Origin: Mycolicibacterium parafortuitum
GTDB lineage: Bacteria > Actinomycetota > Actinomycetes > Mycobacteriales > Mycobacteriaceae
NCBI RefSeq assembly: GCF_010725485.1
Contig: NZ_AP022598.1
Location: 1,674,001-1,738,000, forward strand
Length of the DNA: 64,000 nucleotides
Direction of reading: 5' to 3'
A program made the translations under genes and the position numbers. Shown in pieces: positions 39,169 through 49,136 of this stretch. Below the pieces are notes generated by a model. It did no database searches. It saw only the letters and a program-made list of their open reading frames with translations, and was not told the DNA's origin. How positions within the stretch are numbered: position 1 is the stretch's first letter; the number at the start of each line of letters is the position of its first letter.

Positions 39169-39798
39169 GTGGGACTGGTCATACGGCTCGTGGAACTGTT
39201 GCTCATCCTGCTGCCACTGATCGGTGCGGGCTACGCGACCTACCGCGCGATCACGTCCGCGAGATCGAAAACTCCGCGGCAGTTACCGACGCAGCAAACA
39301 GACGCGACCCAGCGGCGCATCGTCGGCCGCGCGGTCGAGGAACACGACAGAACGGATACCCGCTGGCTCGAATACGAACTCGACGTCGCGAAACTGCTGG
39401 ATTTCCCGCTGATGACGGACATGCGGGATCCGCTGACCCAGCGGTTCCACCGCGCCAAGCTGCGCGCCGATTTCCTTCGTCCGGGCGACATCGCCGACCT
39501 GGTGGACGACCGCGATGCGGCCCGTGAGTACATGGATGCGGTGCAGGAGTACGCGGCGGCGTTCGACATCGCCGAGACCGAGGCCATCCGGCGGCGTCGC
39601 ACCGATTTCTCGGCGGGCGAACAGGAGCGGCTCGCGCGGGCGCAACGGCTGCTGTTGGTGGCATCTGACGACGCGGCGACCCAGCAGGAGCGCGAGCGGG
39701 CCTACGGACTCGCACGGCGCGAGCTCGACGGGCTGATCGTGCTGCCCGAGCGAGCCCGCGCCGAGTTGGAGCGAGGTATCAGCGGAGAGCTGGGCTAG
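39169..39798 (+). CDS. Single-pass membrane protein with coiled-coil tail
   Basis: 209 residues. One hydrophobic helix at about residues 3-24 then a long charged helical region (Glu/Arg/Ala-rich, e.g. EEHDRTDTRWLEYELDVAK and AGEQERLARAQRLLLVA) on the cytoplasmic side. No recognised domain. GTG 39169 gives a helix starting almost at once. The stop overlaps the aminotransferase stop by 4 nt. Confidence 0.75.
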   Translation: MGLVIRLVELLLILLPLIGAGYATYRAITSARSKTPRQLPTQQTDATQRRIVGRAVEEHDRTDTRWLEYELDVAKLLDFPLMTDMRDPLTQRFHRAKLRADFLRPGDIADLVDDRDAAREYMDAVQEYAAAFDIAETEAIRRRRTDFSAGEQERLARAQRLLLVASDDAATQQERERAYGLARRELDGLIVLPERARAELERGISGELG

Positions 39799-41189
39799 CT
39801 TTCGCGTTGGGTGGCCGCGTCGGCGACGTCGAGGGCCCGGTCCAGGATGGCCAGACCGTCGCGTGCCTGCTCCGCGGTGATGGTGCACGGCGGCACCACG
39901 TGGATGCGGTTGTAATTCGCGAACGGCAGAAGACCCAGCTTCTTGCATTCCGCGATCACGGAATTCATTGCCGCGCTGGAACTTCCGTACGGTGCCAGCG
40001 GCTCGCGGGTCTGCTGGTCGGCGACCAGTTCGACCGCCCAGAACACGCCGGCCCCGCGAACCTCACCGACACTGCGGTGCTTGGCGGCGAGCTCGGCCAG
40101 GCCGGGCCCGATGACCTCGGCACCGATCTTCGCGGCGTTCTCGACGATGCCCTCCTCGGCCATCGTGTTGATCGTCGCGACCGCGGCGGCACAGGCCAGC
40201 GGGTGGCCGGAGTAGGTCAGTCCGCCCGGGTAGGCGCGGTGGGCGAAGGTCTCCGCGATCGCGGGGCTGATCGCCACCCCACCGAGCGGGACGTAGCCGG
40301 AGTTGACCCCCTTGGCGAACGTCAGCAGGTCCGGAACCACGTCGAAGTGGTTGATGGAGAACCACTTTCCGCTTCGGCCGAAGCCCGCCATCACCTCGTC
40401 GGCGATGAACACGATGCCGTACTCGTCGCAGATCTCACGCACGCCGGCGATGTATCCCGGCGGCGGCACCATGATGCCGGCCGTGCCGGGGATCGACTCC
40501 AGGATGATGGCCGCGATCGTGCTCGGCCCTTCCATCTTGATGATGTCGTGCAGGTGCTTGAGGGCACGCTCGGATTCCTCGGCCTCGGTGGTGGCGTGGA
40601 ACTGCGAGCGGTACAGGAACGGGCCGAAGAAGTGCACGACGCCGGCGTTGCCGTGGTCGTTGGGCCAGCGGCGCGGGTCGCCGGTCAGGTTGATCGCGGT
40701 CTCGGTGCCGCCGTGATACGAGCGGTACCGCGACAGCACCTTGTAGCGGCCGGTGTGCAGCCGGGCCATCCGCACGGCGTGTTCGACGGCGTCGGCGCCG
40801 GCGTTGGTGAAGAAGATTCGGTTCAACTCGCCCGGGGTGCGCTCGGCGATCAGCCGGGCGGCTTCGGAGCGGGCGTCGTTGGCGTGCTGGGGTGCGACCG
40901 TGCACAGTTTGGCGGCCTGGTCGGCGATCGCGGCGACCACCTTGGGGTGCTGATGACCGATGTTCGTGTTGACCAGCATCGACGAAAAATCGAGCAGCTT
41001 GTTGCCGTTGCCGTCCCAGACGTAGCAGCCCTCCGACGCGGTGATCGTCATGGGCGTGATCTCGGCCTGCGCGGACCACGAGTGGAATACGTGGGCCCGG
41101 TCGAGCTCGTAGGTTCGAGCGGCTTCCGCGCGGGCCGCCTCGACGGTCAGGCCGTTGGGAAGGAGTTCTTCAAGCGTCTCGTTCAACAC
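39795..41189 (-). CDS. Class III aminotransferase (aspartate aminotransferase family)
   Basis: 464 residues. Class III features: FTNAGADAVEHAVRMARLHTG, the IFIADEVMAGFGRSG-type loop, and Schiff-base K293 in LLTFAKGVNSGYVPLGG. The GLTYSGHPLACAAAVA segment follows. Likely an omega-aminotransferase; the amine is not identifiable. GTG 41189 is chosen because a TACGGT hexamer (41196-41201) lies 6 nt upstream; a GTG at 41243 would place a hairpin within the coding region. Confidence 0.9.
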   Translation of the reverse strand: MLNETLEELLPNGLTVEAARAEAARTYELDRAHVFHSWSAQAEITPMTITASEGCYVWDGNGNKLLDFSSMLVNTNIGHQHPKVVAAIADQAAKLCTVAPQHANDARSEAARLIAERTPGELNRIFFTNAGADAVEHAVRMARLHTGRYKVLSRYRSYHGGTETAINLTGDPRRWPNDHGNAGVVHFFGPFLYRSQFHATTEAEESERALKHLHDIIKMEGPSTIAAIILESIPGTAGIMVPPPGYIAGVREICDEYGIVFIADEVMAGFGRSGKWFSINHFDVVPDLLTFAKGVNSGYVPLGGVAISPAIAETFAHRAYPGGLTYSGHPLACAAAVATINTMAEEGIVENAAKIGAEVIGPGLAELAAKHRSVGEVRGAGVFWAVELVADQQTREPLAPYGSSSAAMNSVIAECKKLGLLPFANYNRIHVVPPCTITAEQARDGLAILDRALDVADAATQRES

Positions 41190-41203
41190 GCCTAAACCGT
41201 AGA

Positions 41204-41237
41204 TCCCCGACGTCAGAAGCGGAAATGACGCCGGGGA
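41204..41237 (-). terminator. Hairpin after the small exported protein gene
   Basis: Arms 41204-41215 and 41226-41237 form 12 pairs (one G-U on the minus-strand RNA) around a 10-nt loop, 20 nt after the exported-protein stop and just upstream of the aminotransferase -10. No T run follows. Confidence 0.5.
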
Positions 41238-41256
41238 ACTCACAGATTCGCGGGAA

Positions 41257-41559
41257 TCAGCGGACGTTGACGTAGTAGACGTGTCCGGTGATGGTGTTCT
41301 GGTAGAGCCGGTCGTTGAAGTTGTCCTGGACGGTGCCGCGGATGGCGGGTCCGCGGTTGACGCCGACGACGTTGGCGTCTGCCAGGGGCGTGGCGGAGAG
41401 CTTGTGGACGATGACCCGGTTGCCCTGGGCTTCGAGCTGGGCGATGGTCGCCTGGGCGTCTCCGGTGCCGGATGGGGCGGCCAGTGCGGGGGCGGCCAGG
41501 CCCAGGAATCCGGCGGACAGCGCGGCGGCGGCGGTGGTGGCGATGGTGAGCTTCTTCAT
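41257..41559 (-). CDS. Small exported protein, mycobacterial type
   Basis: 100 residues. Signal peptide MKKLTIATTAAAALSAGFLG with cleavage near ALAAPS, then a short domain (IAQLEAQGNRVIVHKLSATP, NTITGHVYYVNVR). I recognise the layout as a conserved secreted mycobacterial protein of unknown function. GGGAAGAAG gives a good ribosome site 6 nt before ATG 41559. The open frame extends to 41970 but the upstream part is antisense to the HNH gene. Confidence 0.8.
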   Translation of the reverse strand: MKKLTIATTAAAALSAGFLGLAAPALAAPSGTGDAQATIAQLEAQGNRVIVHKLSATPLADANVVGVNRGPAIRGTVQDNFNDRLYQNTITGHVYYVNVR

Positions 41560-41697
41560 GATCGTTCTTCTTCCCTGCGGTGGTGCTTCCTGGTGTTCTG
41601 ATCGGTTGAACCAGCAGGTCAGCGCGTTCATTTCGGTTGGCAGAGATTGATCGGCCGTTGGCACGAATAGGTGCGTCGAGTAGTCGGTGGGCGCTGG

Positions 41698-41722
41698 TAC
41701 CATCGAACACATGTTCGATGGT
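41698..41722 (+). promoter_or_regulatory. LexA (SOS) box overlapping a leaderless promoter
   Basis: TCGAAC (41703-41708), four bases, GTTCGA (41713-41718): an exact match to the mycobacterial SOS-box consensus. The dyad extends to perfect 10-bp arms (41699-41708 and 41713-41722). It overlaps a TACCAT -10 (41698-41703) placed 7 nt before ATG 41711, so LexA bound here would cover the -10, start site and start codon. Confidence 0.85.
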
Positions 41723-43444
41723 TGGTCTGATGGGCGGGTCGTCTCGGGGGTGGCTGATTCGTATCGGCAGGTCGCGATCGGAATGGCGGCGGCTTCGGCG
41801 GGGATCGCGGAGTTGCTGGGGCGGCGCACCGTCGAGGAGATCGACCGCGAGGCTGATGTGCGCTCGTTGATCACCGCGTTCGAGCGCACGGTGGTCGAGG
41901 TGGGGGCGGCGTTGCGGCTGCCGCCGGCACGGGCACGGGAGTTGGTCCACCACGCCGATGTGCTGCACACCCGGTTGCCGGCGGTGGCGGCACTGCTGGC
42001 CGCCGGGGAGGTCGACTATCCGACGGTGCTGTTGGTCATCGAGCGCACCGATCTGGTTGCCGAGCAGCACATGGCGCGCCTGGATGCGGCGCTGGCCGAG
42101 CGGATCCGCACCTGGGCGCGCTGGTCACGCAAGCTGGTGCGCGATGCCGTCGACGGGTTGGTCGCCGAAGTCGATGCCGCGGCGATCAAGCGGCGCCGCC
42201 AGGCCGCCTTCGATGAGCGCCGGGTCACGGTGGCCGCCGGGTTGGACGGGATGGCCGCGGTGCGCGCGCGGATGTCGGCGTCGCAGGGCGCGGCGATGGA
42301 CGCCCGCTGGAGCATGCTGGCCAAACAGGTGTGCCCTGGTGATCCGCGCAGTCTGACTCAGCGCCGCGCTGATGTGTTCGATGCCCTCAACACCGGTGGC
42401 GCGTTCGGGTGTGGCTGTGGGGATCCGGGCTGCCCCTGTCTGGTCGTGGTCCCCCCGGCGGCCGCGCAGCACGACCCACCAGCCGCCGAACCCGAGCCCG
42501 AGGCGCTGGAGCCGCCCGAGGCCGAGCCGCCCGCCGAGGCGCCTGAGGCCGAGCCGCCCGCCGAGGCGCCCGCGGTCGAGCCGATCCCGGCACCGGCACC
42601 GGCACCACCGGGGCCGGGGCCGGGGCCGGTGTCGGTGTTGGGGCGGCAGGTGGTGCTCCACGTGATCGCCACCGCCGACACCGTCGCCGGGCACAGCAAC
42701 ACTGCGGGCTATCTGGCCGGCTACGGGATCATCGACGCCGAACTGGTGCGCGAACTGGCCCGCGAGGCCACCCGCCGGCTGGTCGAAGCCCCACCATTCG
42801 ACGAACGCCAAGCCGTGACCTACCGGCCCAGCGCGGCGCTGGCACGGTTCATCCGCGCCCGCGACCTGACCTGTCGCTTCCCCGGCTGCGACGTGCCGGC
42901 CACCCGCTGCGACATCGACCACACCATCGCCTTCGACCACCACGACCCGACCGCCGGCGGGCAGACCGTGCCCTGGAACCTTGCCTGCTACTGCCGCACA
43001 CACCACCGCCACAAAACCCACGACACCGGCTGGAACGACCGGCAACTGCCCGACGGCACCATCATCTGGACCTCCCCGAGCGGGCACCAATACCGCACCC
43101 GCCCCGCCGGAATCGGGCTGTTTCCCGGGCTGGGCCGCGCCCAGCACCGCAGCGAGCAGCAGCGCATCACCGCCGCACGGCGCCGACTCAACGCTCACCG
43201 CGACACCAGCGAACACAACAGCTACCGCAACCAGAAGGCCCGCAACGAAATCCGGGATCGGCGCTGGCGCAACGGATTCCGCTGCCGCTACCTACTGTTC
43301 ACAGGCGACTTCGCCCACCACACACCCAGCAAAAGCCCGTTCGCCCGCTTCGTCAACGACCCCCTCGAACCCGAAACCCTCCCACCACACTGGCAACCCC
43401 CACCACCACGAAACAATGACCCCGACCAACCACCACCCTTCTGA
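41711..43444 (+). CDS. DUF222/13E12-family HNH endonuclease
   Basis: 577 residues. A DUF222 domain (~10-250), a Pro-Glu-Ala-rich hinge (~255-315) and a C-terminal HNH motif CRFPGCDVPATRCDIDHTIA ... WNLACYCRTHHRHKTH with the zinc cysteines, HNH core and final HxxxH in place. In M. tuberculosis this is the REP13E12 group, some of which are SOS-induced; their nuclease role is not established. ATG 41711 sits in a LexA-overlapped leaderless promoter; GTG 41687 lies upstream of that -10. Confidence 0.93.
   Translation: MFDGWSDGRVVSGVADSYRQVAIGMAAASAGIAELLGRRTVEEIDREADVRSLITAFERTVVEVGAALRLPPARARELVHHADVLHTRLPAVAALLAAGEVDYPTVLLVIERTDLVAEQHMARLDAALAERIRTWARWSRKLVRDAVDGLVAEVDAAAIKRRRQAAFDERRVTVAAGLDGMAAVRARMSASQGAAMDARWSMLAKQVCPGDPRSLTQRRADVFDALNTGGAFGCGCGDPGCPCLVVVPPAAAQHDPPAAEPEPEALEPPEAEPPAEAPEAEPPAEAPAVEPIPAPAPAPPGPGPGPVSVLGRQVVLHVIATADTVAGHSNTAGYLAGYGIIDAELVRELAREATRRLVEAPPFDERQAVTYRPSAALARFIRARDLTCRFPGCDVPATRCDIDHTIAFDHHDPTAGGQTVPWNLACYCRTHHRHKTHDTGWNDRQLPDGTIIWTSPSGHQYRTRPAGIGLFPGLGRAQHRSEQQRITAARRRLNAHRDTSEHNSYRNQKARNEIRDRRWRNGFRCRYLLFTGDFAHHTPSKSPFARFVNDPLEPETLPPHWQPPPPRNNDPDQPPPF
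42518..42570 (+). repeat. Tandem 27-bp repeat in the hinge of the HNH gene
   Basis: Two identical 26-bp copies (42518-42543 and 42545-42570) encode repeated Glu-Ala-Glu-Pro-Pro-Ala units in the linker, followed by GC-rich Pro-Ala and Gly-Pro codon runs. A slippage-prone flexible linker. Confidence 0.7.
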
Positions 43445-43457
43445 CAGGGCCGGGGAG

Positions 43458-44891
43458 CTATGCCTCGGAGGCGGCTTCGAGGTCGCGCAGGGCTTCGCCG
43501 GTGTACACCGCGAGGCGCTGCAGATGCGGCAGGCGATCACGGCAGCCGACGAACCCGAAGTTGATGGTGTCCGCGTAGCTCTGCAACGTGATGTTCAACG
43601 CCATCCCGTGGATCGGGATCGACACCGGATAGGTCGCCTCCAGCCGGGAACCGTTGAAGTACAGCGGTTCCCGTGGGCCCGGAACGTTCGACACACAGAG
43701 GTTGAACGTGTGCGGCCACGGCGGCTGAACCCCCGTCACCGCGCCGGCGATCTGCCCGCCGGCCGGGGCCAGCAGCGCCGCGCTGTAGGCGAGGATCGCC
43801 GTCGGCGACATCGACTGCAACTGCGCTTTGGCAGCGCGCGTCGCCGCGGTGATCACGTCGAGCCGTTCCACTGGATCTGCGATGTCGGTGCCCATCGGCG
43901 CGAGTATCGCGCCGACCGCGTTTCCGCCACCCTCATCGCCTTTCGGGCGCACATTCACCGGCAGGAACGCGACCAGCGAGCGCTCCGGCAGTTTGTCGAA
44001 GTCCAACAGGAACTTTCGCAGTCCGCCCCCGAGGATCGCCAGCGCCACGTCATTGATCGTCGAACCGTGCTGCGAGCTCAGCTTCTTCAGCCGGTCGAAA
44101 TCGTATTGCTGCGTGGCGAATCGACGGTTGCGGCTGATCCGTGCGTTGAGGATGCTGTGCGGTGCCGACACCGAACCTGCGATGTTCACATTGTCGCCGT
44201 CACGCCGGATCTGGGTGTTCACCAACGCCGACGCGAGATCGACCGCCGAACTGACGCCCCCGGTCACCGCCGACCCCACATCGGCCAGCGCGCGCAGTGT
44301 CGCCGTCAAAGGATTCGACGACCCCGCGTCACCGGCCGCGTCGTCGCGGTGCTCCCGCGACGGTGGCGCGACGTTGAAGAACAGCCGCGGGTCCCGCGTC
44401 TGCGGGTCGGTCGACAGACTGCGTGCCAGCGTGCGTATCGCGCTGTACCCGTCCACCAGCGCGTGATGCACCTTCGCGTACAGCGCGAACCGGCCGCCCT
44501 CCAGCGCCTCGATCACATGCAGTTCCCACGGCGGCCGGGTCAGGTCCAACGGGTTACTGTGCAGCCGCGACACCAGGATGCCCAGCTCCCGTTCGTCGCC
44601 CGGCGACGGCAGCGCTGACCGGCGCACGTGATAGTCGAAGTCGAAGTCCTCGTCGACCACCCAGCTGTGCAACGGGCTGAACTGCAGCCTCGGGTACGCG
44701 AGCTTGCGGTTCCACGGCGACTGGATCTCCTGGCGCCGGGCGTCATCGATCATCCGGCGCAGATAGTCGCTCGGCGCATCGACGGGCGGGGTGAACGGCA
44801 ACAGTCCGGCGACGTGCATCTTCGACTTCGACGTCTCGCCGTAGATGAACATCAGATCCTGGAGCCCAAGGCGGACACTTTTCGCGCTCAC
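43458..44891 (-). CDS. WS/DGAT acyltransferase
   Basis: 477 residues, GTG start 6 nt after a TAGCGT hexamer (44898-44903). The active-site HHxxxDG is H142-H143-ALV-D147-G148, and the second motif NVSNVPGP-like appears as LCVSNVPGPREPLYFNG; the LPVNVRP segment is also present. Family enzymes make triacylglycerol or wax esters for lipid storage. Converges on the HNH gene with a 13-nt gap. Confidence 0.94.
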   Translation of the reverse strand: MSAKSVRLGLQDLMFIYGETSKSKMHVAGLLPFTPPVDAPSDYLRRMIDDARRQEIQSPWNRKLAYPRLQFSPLHSWVVDEDFDFDYHVRRSALPSPGDERELGILVSRLHSNPLDLTRPPWELHVIEALEGGRFALYAKVHHALVDGYSAIRTLARSLSTDPQTRDPRLFFNVAPPSREHRDDAAGDAGSSNPLTATLRALADVGSAVTGGVSSAVDLASALVNTQIRRDGDNVNIAGSVSAPHSILNARISRNRRFATQQYDFDRLKKLSSQHGSTINDVALAILGGGLRKFLLDFDKLPERSLVAFLPVNVRPKGDEGGGNAVGAILAPMGTDIADPVERLDVITAATRAAKAQLQSMSPTAILAYSAALLAPAGGQIAGAVTGVQPPWPHTFNLCVSNVPGPREPLYFNGSRLEATYPVSIPIHGMALNITLQSYADTINFGFVGCRDRLPHLQRLAVYTGEALRDLEAASEA

Positions 44892-44913
44892 GGGTGCACG
44901 CTAACCGCAGTCG

Positions 44914-46371
44914 TCATGTTCCACAGAACGTTTGGAAGGAGGCGCTGAACTCCTTCGGGCCGGGCTCGGCGTACCGCTCGAAACCGGGCCGCGCATCGAA
45001 CGGCGCCCGGATCGCCTCGATCAGCCGCGTCACCGGCGCCATATCGCCGGCGGTGGCCGCGGTCAGCGCTTCCTCCACCAGGTGGTTGCGTGCGATGTAG
45101 ACAGGATTGACCCGGTCCATCGCCCCGGGATCCGGGATGAGCGCCTGCCACCGGTGCAACCACGCGTCGAACGCGGCGAGGTCGATGAACTCGCCCCGGA
45201 CCGGTTCGGCGTCCCCACGCGCGGCCTGGGCCAGCCGACGGAAGAACGACGTGAAGTCGACCCGACTCTGGTGCAGCTGCGTCAGCAGATCCTGGATCAG
45301 TGGTGCCGCCACCTCGTCGGGTGCACCGCTCACCCCGAGCTTCGCCCGCATGCCGTCGGTCCACGCCGCCTCGTAGACAGCCTGGAAACCGCCCAGCGTC
45401 GCCTCGGCCGCCGCGATCGCCTGTTCGGTGTCCTCGCCCAGCAGCGGCAGCAGCGCTTCGGCGAAGCGGGCCAGGTTCCACAGCGCGATGGACGGCTGGT
45501 TGCCGTACGCGTAGCGGCCCCAGCTGTCGATCGAACTGAACTTCGTCTCCGGGTCGAAGCCCTCCATGAACGCGCACGGCCCGTAGTCGATCGTCTCGCC
45601 CGAGATCGTCATGTTGTCGGTGTTCATCACCCCGTGGATGAAGCCGGCCAGCATCCACTGCGCGATCAGCCGGGCCTGCGCCGCGCTGACGGCGTCGAGC
45701 AGCGCCAGATACGGCTGCTCGGCGTCGGCGGCCGCCGGGTGGTGCCGCGCGATCGCGTAGTCGGCCAGCCGCCGCAGAATATCCGTGTTGCCGGTGGCCT
45801 GCATCAGCAGCGGCGCGAACTGGAACGTCCCCACCCGCAGATGGCTTGAAGCGACCCGGGCCAGCACCGCCCCGGGCAGCTCGGTCTCCCGGTACACCGG
45901 GCGGCCCGTGGCCACCACGGCCAGCGCCCGCGTCGTCGGGATACCCAAGGCGTGCATCGCCTCGCTGATCACGTACTCGCGCAGCATCGGGCCGACCGCG
46001 GCCAGCCCGTCACCGCCGCGGGCGAACGGAGTGCGGCCCGACCCCTTCAGGTGTAGATCGCGCAGCGTGCCGTCGGCGCCCTCGAACTCGCCCAGCAGCA
46101 GCGCCCGGCCGTCACCGAGCCGCGGCTGGAACCCGCCGAACTGATGACCCGCGTACGCCTGCGCGACGGGCGCCGCATCCGCCGGGACCTGGTTGCCCGT
46201 CAGCAGGGCCACCCCGTCGGGGCCGCGCAGCCAGTCGACGTCGACCCCGAGCTCGGCCGCCAGCGCGTCGTTGACCACCAGCAACCTCGGCTGGGGCGCC
46301 TCCTCGGCTTTCCACCGGACCGTCAGCTCAGGCAACTCGGCGGCGAACCGGCTCTGCAGGGCGATACTCAC
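44914..46371 (-). CDS. selO: Protein adenylyltransferase SelO
   Basis: 485 residues, GTG start 7 nt after a TAGTCT hexamer (46379-46384). SelO/UPF0061 blocks are clear: [66 protein letters not shown] and YGPCAFME. Pseudokinase-fold enzymes of this family AMPylate proteins during oxidative stress. The C-terminus ends TFCGT, keeping the conserved penultimate-region Cys (Sec in animals). Confidence 0.95.
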   Translation of the reverse strand: MSIALQSRFAAELPELTVRWKAEEAPQPRLLVVNDALAAELGVDVDWLRGPDGVALLTGNQVPADAAPVAQAYAGHQFGGFQPRLGDGRALLLGEFEGADGTLRDLHLKGSGRTPFARGGDGLAAVGPMLREYVISEAMHALGIPTTRALAVVATGRPVYRETELPGAVLARVASSHLRVGTFQFAPLLMQATGNTDILRRLADYAIARHHPAAADAEQPYLALLDAVSAAQARLIAQWMLAGFIHGVMNTDNMTISGETIDYGPCAFMEGFDPETKFSSIDSWGRYAYGNQPSIALWNLARFAEALLPLLGEDTEQAIAAAEATLGGFQAVYEAAWTDGMRAKLGVSGAPDEVAAPLIQDLLTQLHQSRVDFTSFFRRLAQAARGDAEPVRGEFIDLAAFDAWLHRWQALIPDPGAMDRVNPVYIARNHLVEEALTAATAGDMAPVTRLIEAIRAPFDARPGFERYAEPGPKEFSASFQTFCGT

Positions 46372-46381
46372 CCCATCCAGA

Positions 46382-47584
46382 CTACGGAGACGGGGGGATC
46401 ACGGCGATCGCGTCGACAGGGCCCATTTCCGAGCCGTTTGCCGAGCCCTTCACCGCGATCCGGCGCGAGCTCTCCTCGAACACCAGCGTCCCCGCCGGAT
46501 CCGCGGGTGAGGCCGTGCTCGGCAGGACCAGGGCGCGCTGGCCGGGGGCCACCTCTGCGGTCTGCAGCGCCGACGTCGGCGGGTCCGACTGGGCGATGTG
46601 CTCACCGGAGACCTGCCACACCAACGGCGGATAGGTCTGCGGCTGCCCGCACGTCCAGGTGGTCAGGCTCAGCTTCGGCGGGCCCGTGGAGGGCCACCAC
46701 AGCTTGGTGACCCGGGAGCCGGCGTCGGCGTCGGGGCCCGCGACGTCGAACGTCTGCTGCGTCCCGTCGGCGTCCGACGTCACCACGGCCGCGGTGCCGC
46801 ATGCACTGTCGGTGGCCCGGTACAGGGCGTAGGACAGTGTCGCGCCGTCCGGGCTCAGCCGGGCCACGGTGACCGGGCTGTTCGCGTCGACCTGACCGAG
46901 CGGTGTCGGCGGGCCCGGCCCGCGGATCGCGTACAGGGTGTCCGGGCCGCCGAACGGCGACGGCGGCGCCTCGACCCGCGCCAGCACCGTCGTCCCGCCG
47001 CGGGCCACCACCAGCCGCGGCTCCCCGGGCCGGATACCGGCCACGGGTGGCAGATCGACGATCTGGTGCAGTTCAGGCTGCGACTGCGGATCTGCCAGGT
47101 CGACGCGCATCAGCCGGTTCGGCTGCTCCCACCACACGACGGTGCTGCCGCCCGCGGTGCCCAGCGACGGTCCGACCGGGAACTCCCGCGTCGCACCCTC
47201 GCCGGTGGCGACCTCCAGCACCGTCAGCTGCCCGTCGACGGTCCGCGCGAACACGAACTTGCCGTCCTCGGTGACGATCAGGTCGTTCGACGGCGAGAAC
47301 GCCCCCTCGGCGGTCGCGACCACCGAGGTGCCCTCGACGATGCCGATCTCGTCGGCCGCGCGGTAGGCCAGCAGCGGGACGGAGGTGTCAGGGACCGCGT
47401 TGGTCGGTGTCGGCTCGAACGGCGAACGCGACGTCGAGGTCGAGGTCGAGGTCGTCGTCGAACCGGGGGACGGCTCCACACCGGTGCACGCTGCGAGAAC
47501 ACACGACAGCAGTGCCAGCACGGCGACGAGGAACGGGGACGGTCGGGACACGGGGGATCGTCTTGTCATCAGTATCGAAGTCAT
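46382..47584 (-). CDS. Lipoprotein with beta-propeller-like domain
   Basis: 400 residues. Lipobox LAAC (Cys33) follows a Sec leader; a Ser/Thr-rich linker ([13 protein letters not shown]) then leads to about 330 residues of repeated short beta strands ([56 protein letters not shown]) like a WD40/TolB-type propeller. Function unknown. Start either ATG 47584 or ATG 47569. Confidence 0.8.
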   Translation of the reverse strand: MTSILMTRRSPVSRPSPFLVAVLALLSCVLAACTGVEPSPGSTTTSTSTSTSRSPFEPTPTNAVPDTSVPLLAYRAADEIGIVEGTSVVATAEGAFSPSNDLIVTEDGKFVFARTVDGQLTVLEVATGEGATREFPVGPSLGTAGGSTVVWWEQPNRLMRVDLADPQSQPELHQIVDLPPVAGIRPGEPRLVVARGGTTVLARVEAPPSPFGGPDTLYAIRGPGPPTPLGQVDANSPVTVARLSPDGATLSYALYRATDSACGTAAVVTSDADGTQQTFDVAGPDADAGSRVTKLWWPSTGPPKLSLTTWTCGQPQTYPPLVWQVSGEHIAQSDPPTSALQTAEVAPGQRALVLPSTASPADPAGTLVFEESSRRIAVKGSANGSEMGPVDAIAVIPPSP

Positions 47585-47732
47585 GGGGATCTACCCCATG
47601 AAAGCTCACACGGCCCACAAACGTCGCCCAGGTATGGTGATTTTTCCCGACTCACGGGGGAATGCGTGGCCGCGACGGCGTAGTCGCAGGTCAGCCCGGG
47701 GGAAAAGTCGTCAGCAGATGTGGAGCGCCGCT

Positions 47733-48629
47733 GTGAGCCTGAACACCATCGCGTTGGAACTCGTGCCGCCGAATGTGGACCGCGGACGCGAGCAGGCCCT
47801 CGAGGACGCCGAGAAAGTGGTGCGCTGTTCGGCCGAGGCGGGCCTGGCCGGCCGCATCCGCCACGTGATGATCCCCGGGATGATCGAGGAGGACGGCGAC
47901 CGTCCCATCGAGATGAAGCCCAAGCTCGACGTCCTCGACTTCTGGGAGATGATCAAGCCCGAGCTGCCCGGGATCAAAGGGCTGTGCACCCAGGTCACGG
48001 CGTTCATGGACGAGGACGCCCTGCGCGGCCGGCTGACCCGGCTCGGTGACAGCGGCTTCGAGGGCATCGCGTTCGTCGGCGTGCCCCGCACCCTCAGCGA
48101 CGGTGAGGGCACCGGCGTCGCGCCGACCGATGCGCTGTCGATCTTCGACAACGTCGTGGACAACCGCGGCGTGATCCTGATCCCGACCCGCGAGGGCGAG
48201 TACGGGCGCTTCAACTTCAAATGCGACCGCGGCGCCACCTATGGCATGACGCAGCTGCTGTACTCGGACGCGATCGTCGGAATGCTCACCGAGTTCGCCG
48301 ACAAGACCGATCACCGGCCCGAGATCCTGTTGTCGTTCGGGTTCGTCCCGAAGGTGGAGAGCCGCGTCGGGCTGATCAACTGGCTGATCCAGGACCCCGG
48401 CAACGAGGCCGTCGAACGCGAGCAGGACTTCGTCCGCACGCTCGCCGAGACCGACCCGGACGGCCGCCGGCGGATGATGGTCGACCTGTACAAGCGGGTC
48501 ATCGACGGGGTCGGCGAGCTCGGGTTCCCGCTCAGCGTGCACTTCGAGGCCACCTACGGCATCAACACCGCGGCATTCGAGACGCTGGCCGCGATGCTCG
48601 ACTACTGGGCGCCTGACATCTCGGGATGA
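47733..48629 (+). CDS. Mycobacterial-type methylenetetrahydrofolate reductase
   Basis: 298 residues. TIM-barrel protein with N-terminal TIALELVPPNVDRGREQALED, the IRHVMIPGMIEED and AFVGVPRT strands and NFKCDRGATYGMTQLLYS, matching the Rv2172c group that is reported to act as non-canonical MTHFR in mycobacteria. It would reduce 5,10-methylene-THF to 5-methyl-THF for methionine synthesis. GTG 47733 has a GGAG ribosome site 7 nt upstream; ATG 47718 is in frame but lacks one. Confidence 0.82.
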   Translation: MSLNTIALELVPPNVDRGREQALEDAEKVVRCSAEAGLAGRIRHVMIPGMIEEDGDRPIEMKPKLDVLDFWEMIKPELPGIKGLCTQVTAFMDEDALRGRLTRLGDSGFEGIAFVGVPRTLSDGEGTGVAPTDALSIFDNVVDNRGVILIPTREGEYGRFNFKCDRGATYGMTQLLYSDAIVGMLTEFADKTDHRPEILLSFGFVPKVESRVGLINWLIQDPGNEAVEREQDFVRTLAETDPDGRRRMMVDLYKRVIDGVGELGFPLSVHFEATYGINTAAFETLAAMLDYWAPDISG

Positions 48630-48659
48630 GATTTCGGCCTCACCGGGGTCTACTTGTGT

Positions 48660-49136
48660 ATGGACGGTGCGGCGCTTCGACGGTGTAGTCCCGTCGTGCG
48701 CGGGACCGGTGCCGTACTCGCCGTGAGTTCGGCTGTCCTGCACGCCAGTTCGCCCACCCCGTGGACCGCCGTGATGGCGGCGGCGTGTCTGTACTGCGCG
48801 TACGAGGTGTGGCGGTTCGACACCGTGCGCAGCTGGGTGCTGGTCGCCGTGATGAACGTCGCGATGATCGCCGTGCACCTGCCGCTGGCCGGGCACCGGC
48901 ACGGCAACGCCGCCGCCGGGGAAGCGTCGATGGGCACCGCGATGCAACTGGCCACCGGGGTGGCCGCCACCGAGATCGTGTTCGCCGCCATCGTGCTGTA
49001 CCGCCTATCGTTGCCGGGTGCCCGAACCGTCCAGAACCGATGTGCGAGCGCTGCGTGCGCGCCTCGACGGTCTGACGATCAGCGACGCCGCGCGGCTGGG
49101 CCGCCGGCTGCGGCAACTGCGCGACCCCACCCCTGA
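48660..49136 (+). CDS. Small membrane protein overlapping hrpA
   Basis: 158 residues with three or four hydrophobic segments (VVRGTGAVLAVSSAVLHAS, WTAVMAAACLYCAYEVW, WVLVAVMNVAMIAVHLPL, LATGVAATEIVFAAIVLYR). The last ~40 residues are Arg/Ala-rich and overlap the first 119 nt of hrpA in another frame, so the true 3' part is probably just read-through of a helicase-coding stretch. No family recognised. ATG 48660 is preferred to the TTG at 48654. Confidence 0.6.
   Translation: MDGAALRRCSPVVRGTGAVLAVSSAVLHASSPTPWTAVMAAACLYCAYEVWRFDTVRSWVLVAVMNVAMIAVHLPLAGHRHGNAAAGEASMGTAMQLATGVAATEIVFAAIVLYRLSLPGARTVQNRCASAACAPRRSDDQRRRAAGPPAAATARPHP

Noticed and set aside
39084..39206. N-terminal extension of the collagen-like protein
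   Set aside because: It would bury the signal peptide and shows no coding features.
41560..41970. Longer version of the small exported protein
   Set aside because: The added part is antisense to the HNH gene and would remove the signal peptide from the N-terminus.
42471..42650. Repeat array (CRISPR-like) in the HNH gene
   Set aside because: The repeats are contiguous, in frame and encode a Pro-Glu-Ala linker; there are no unique spacers.
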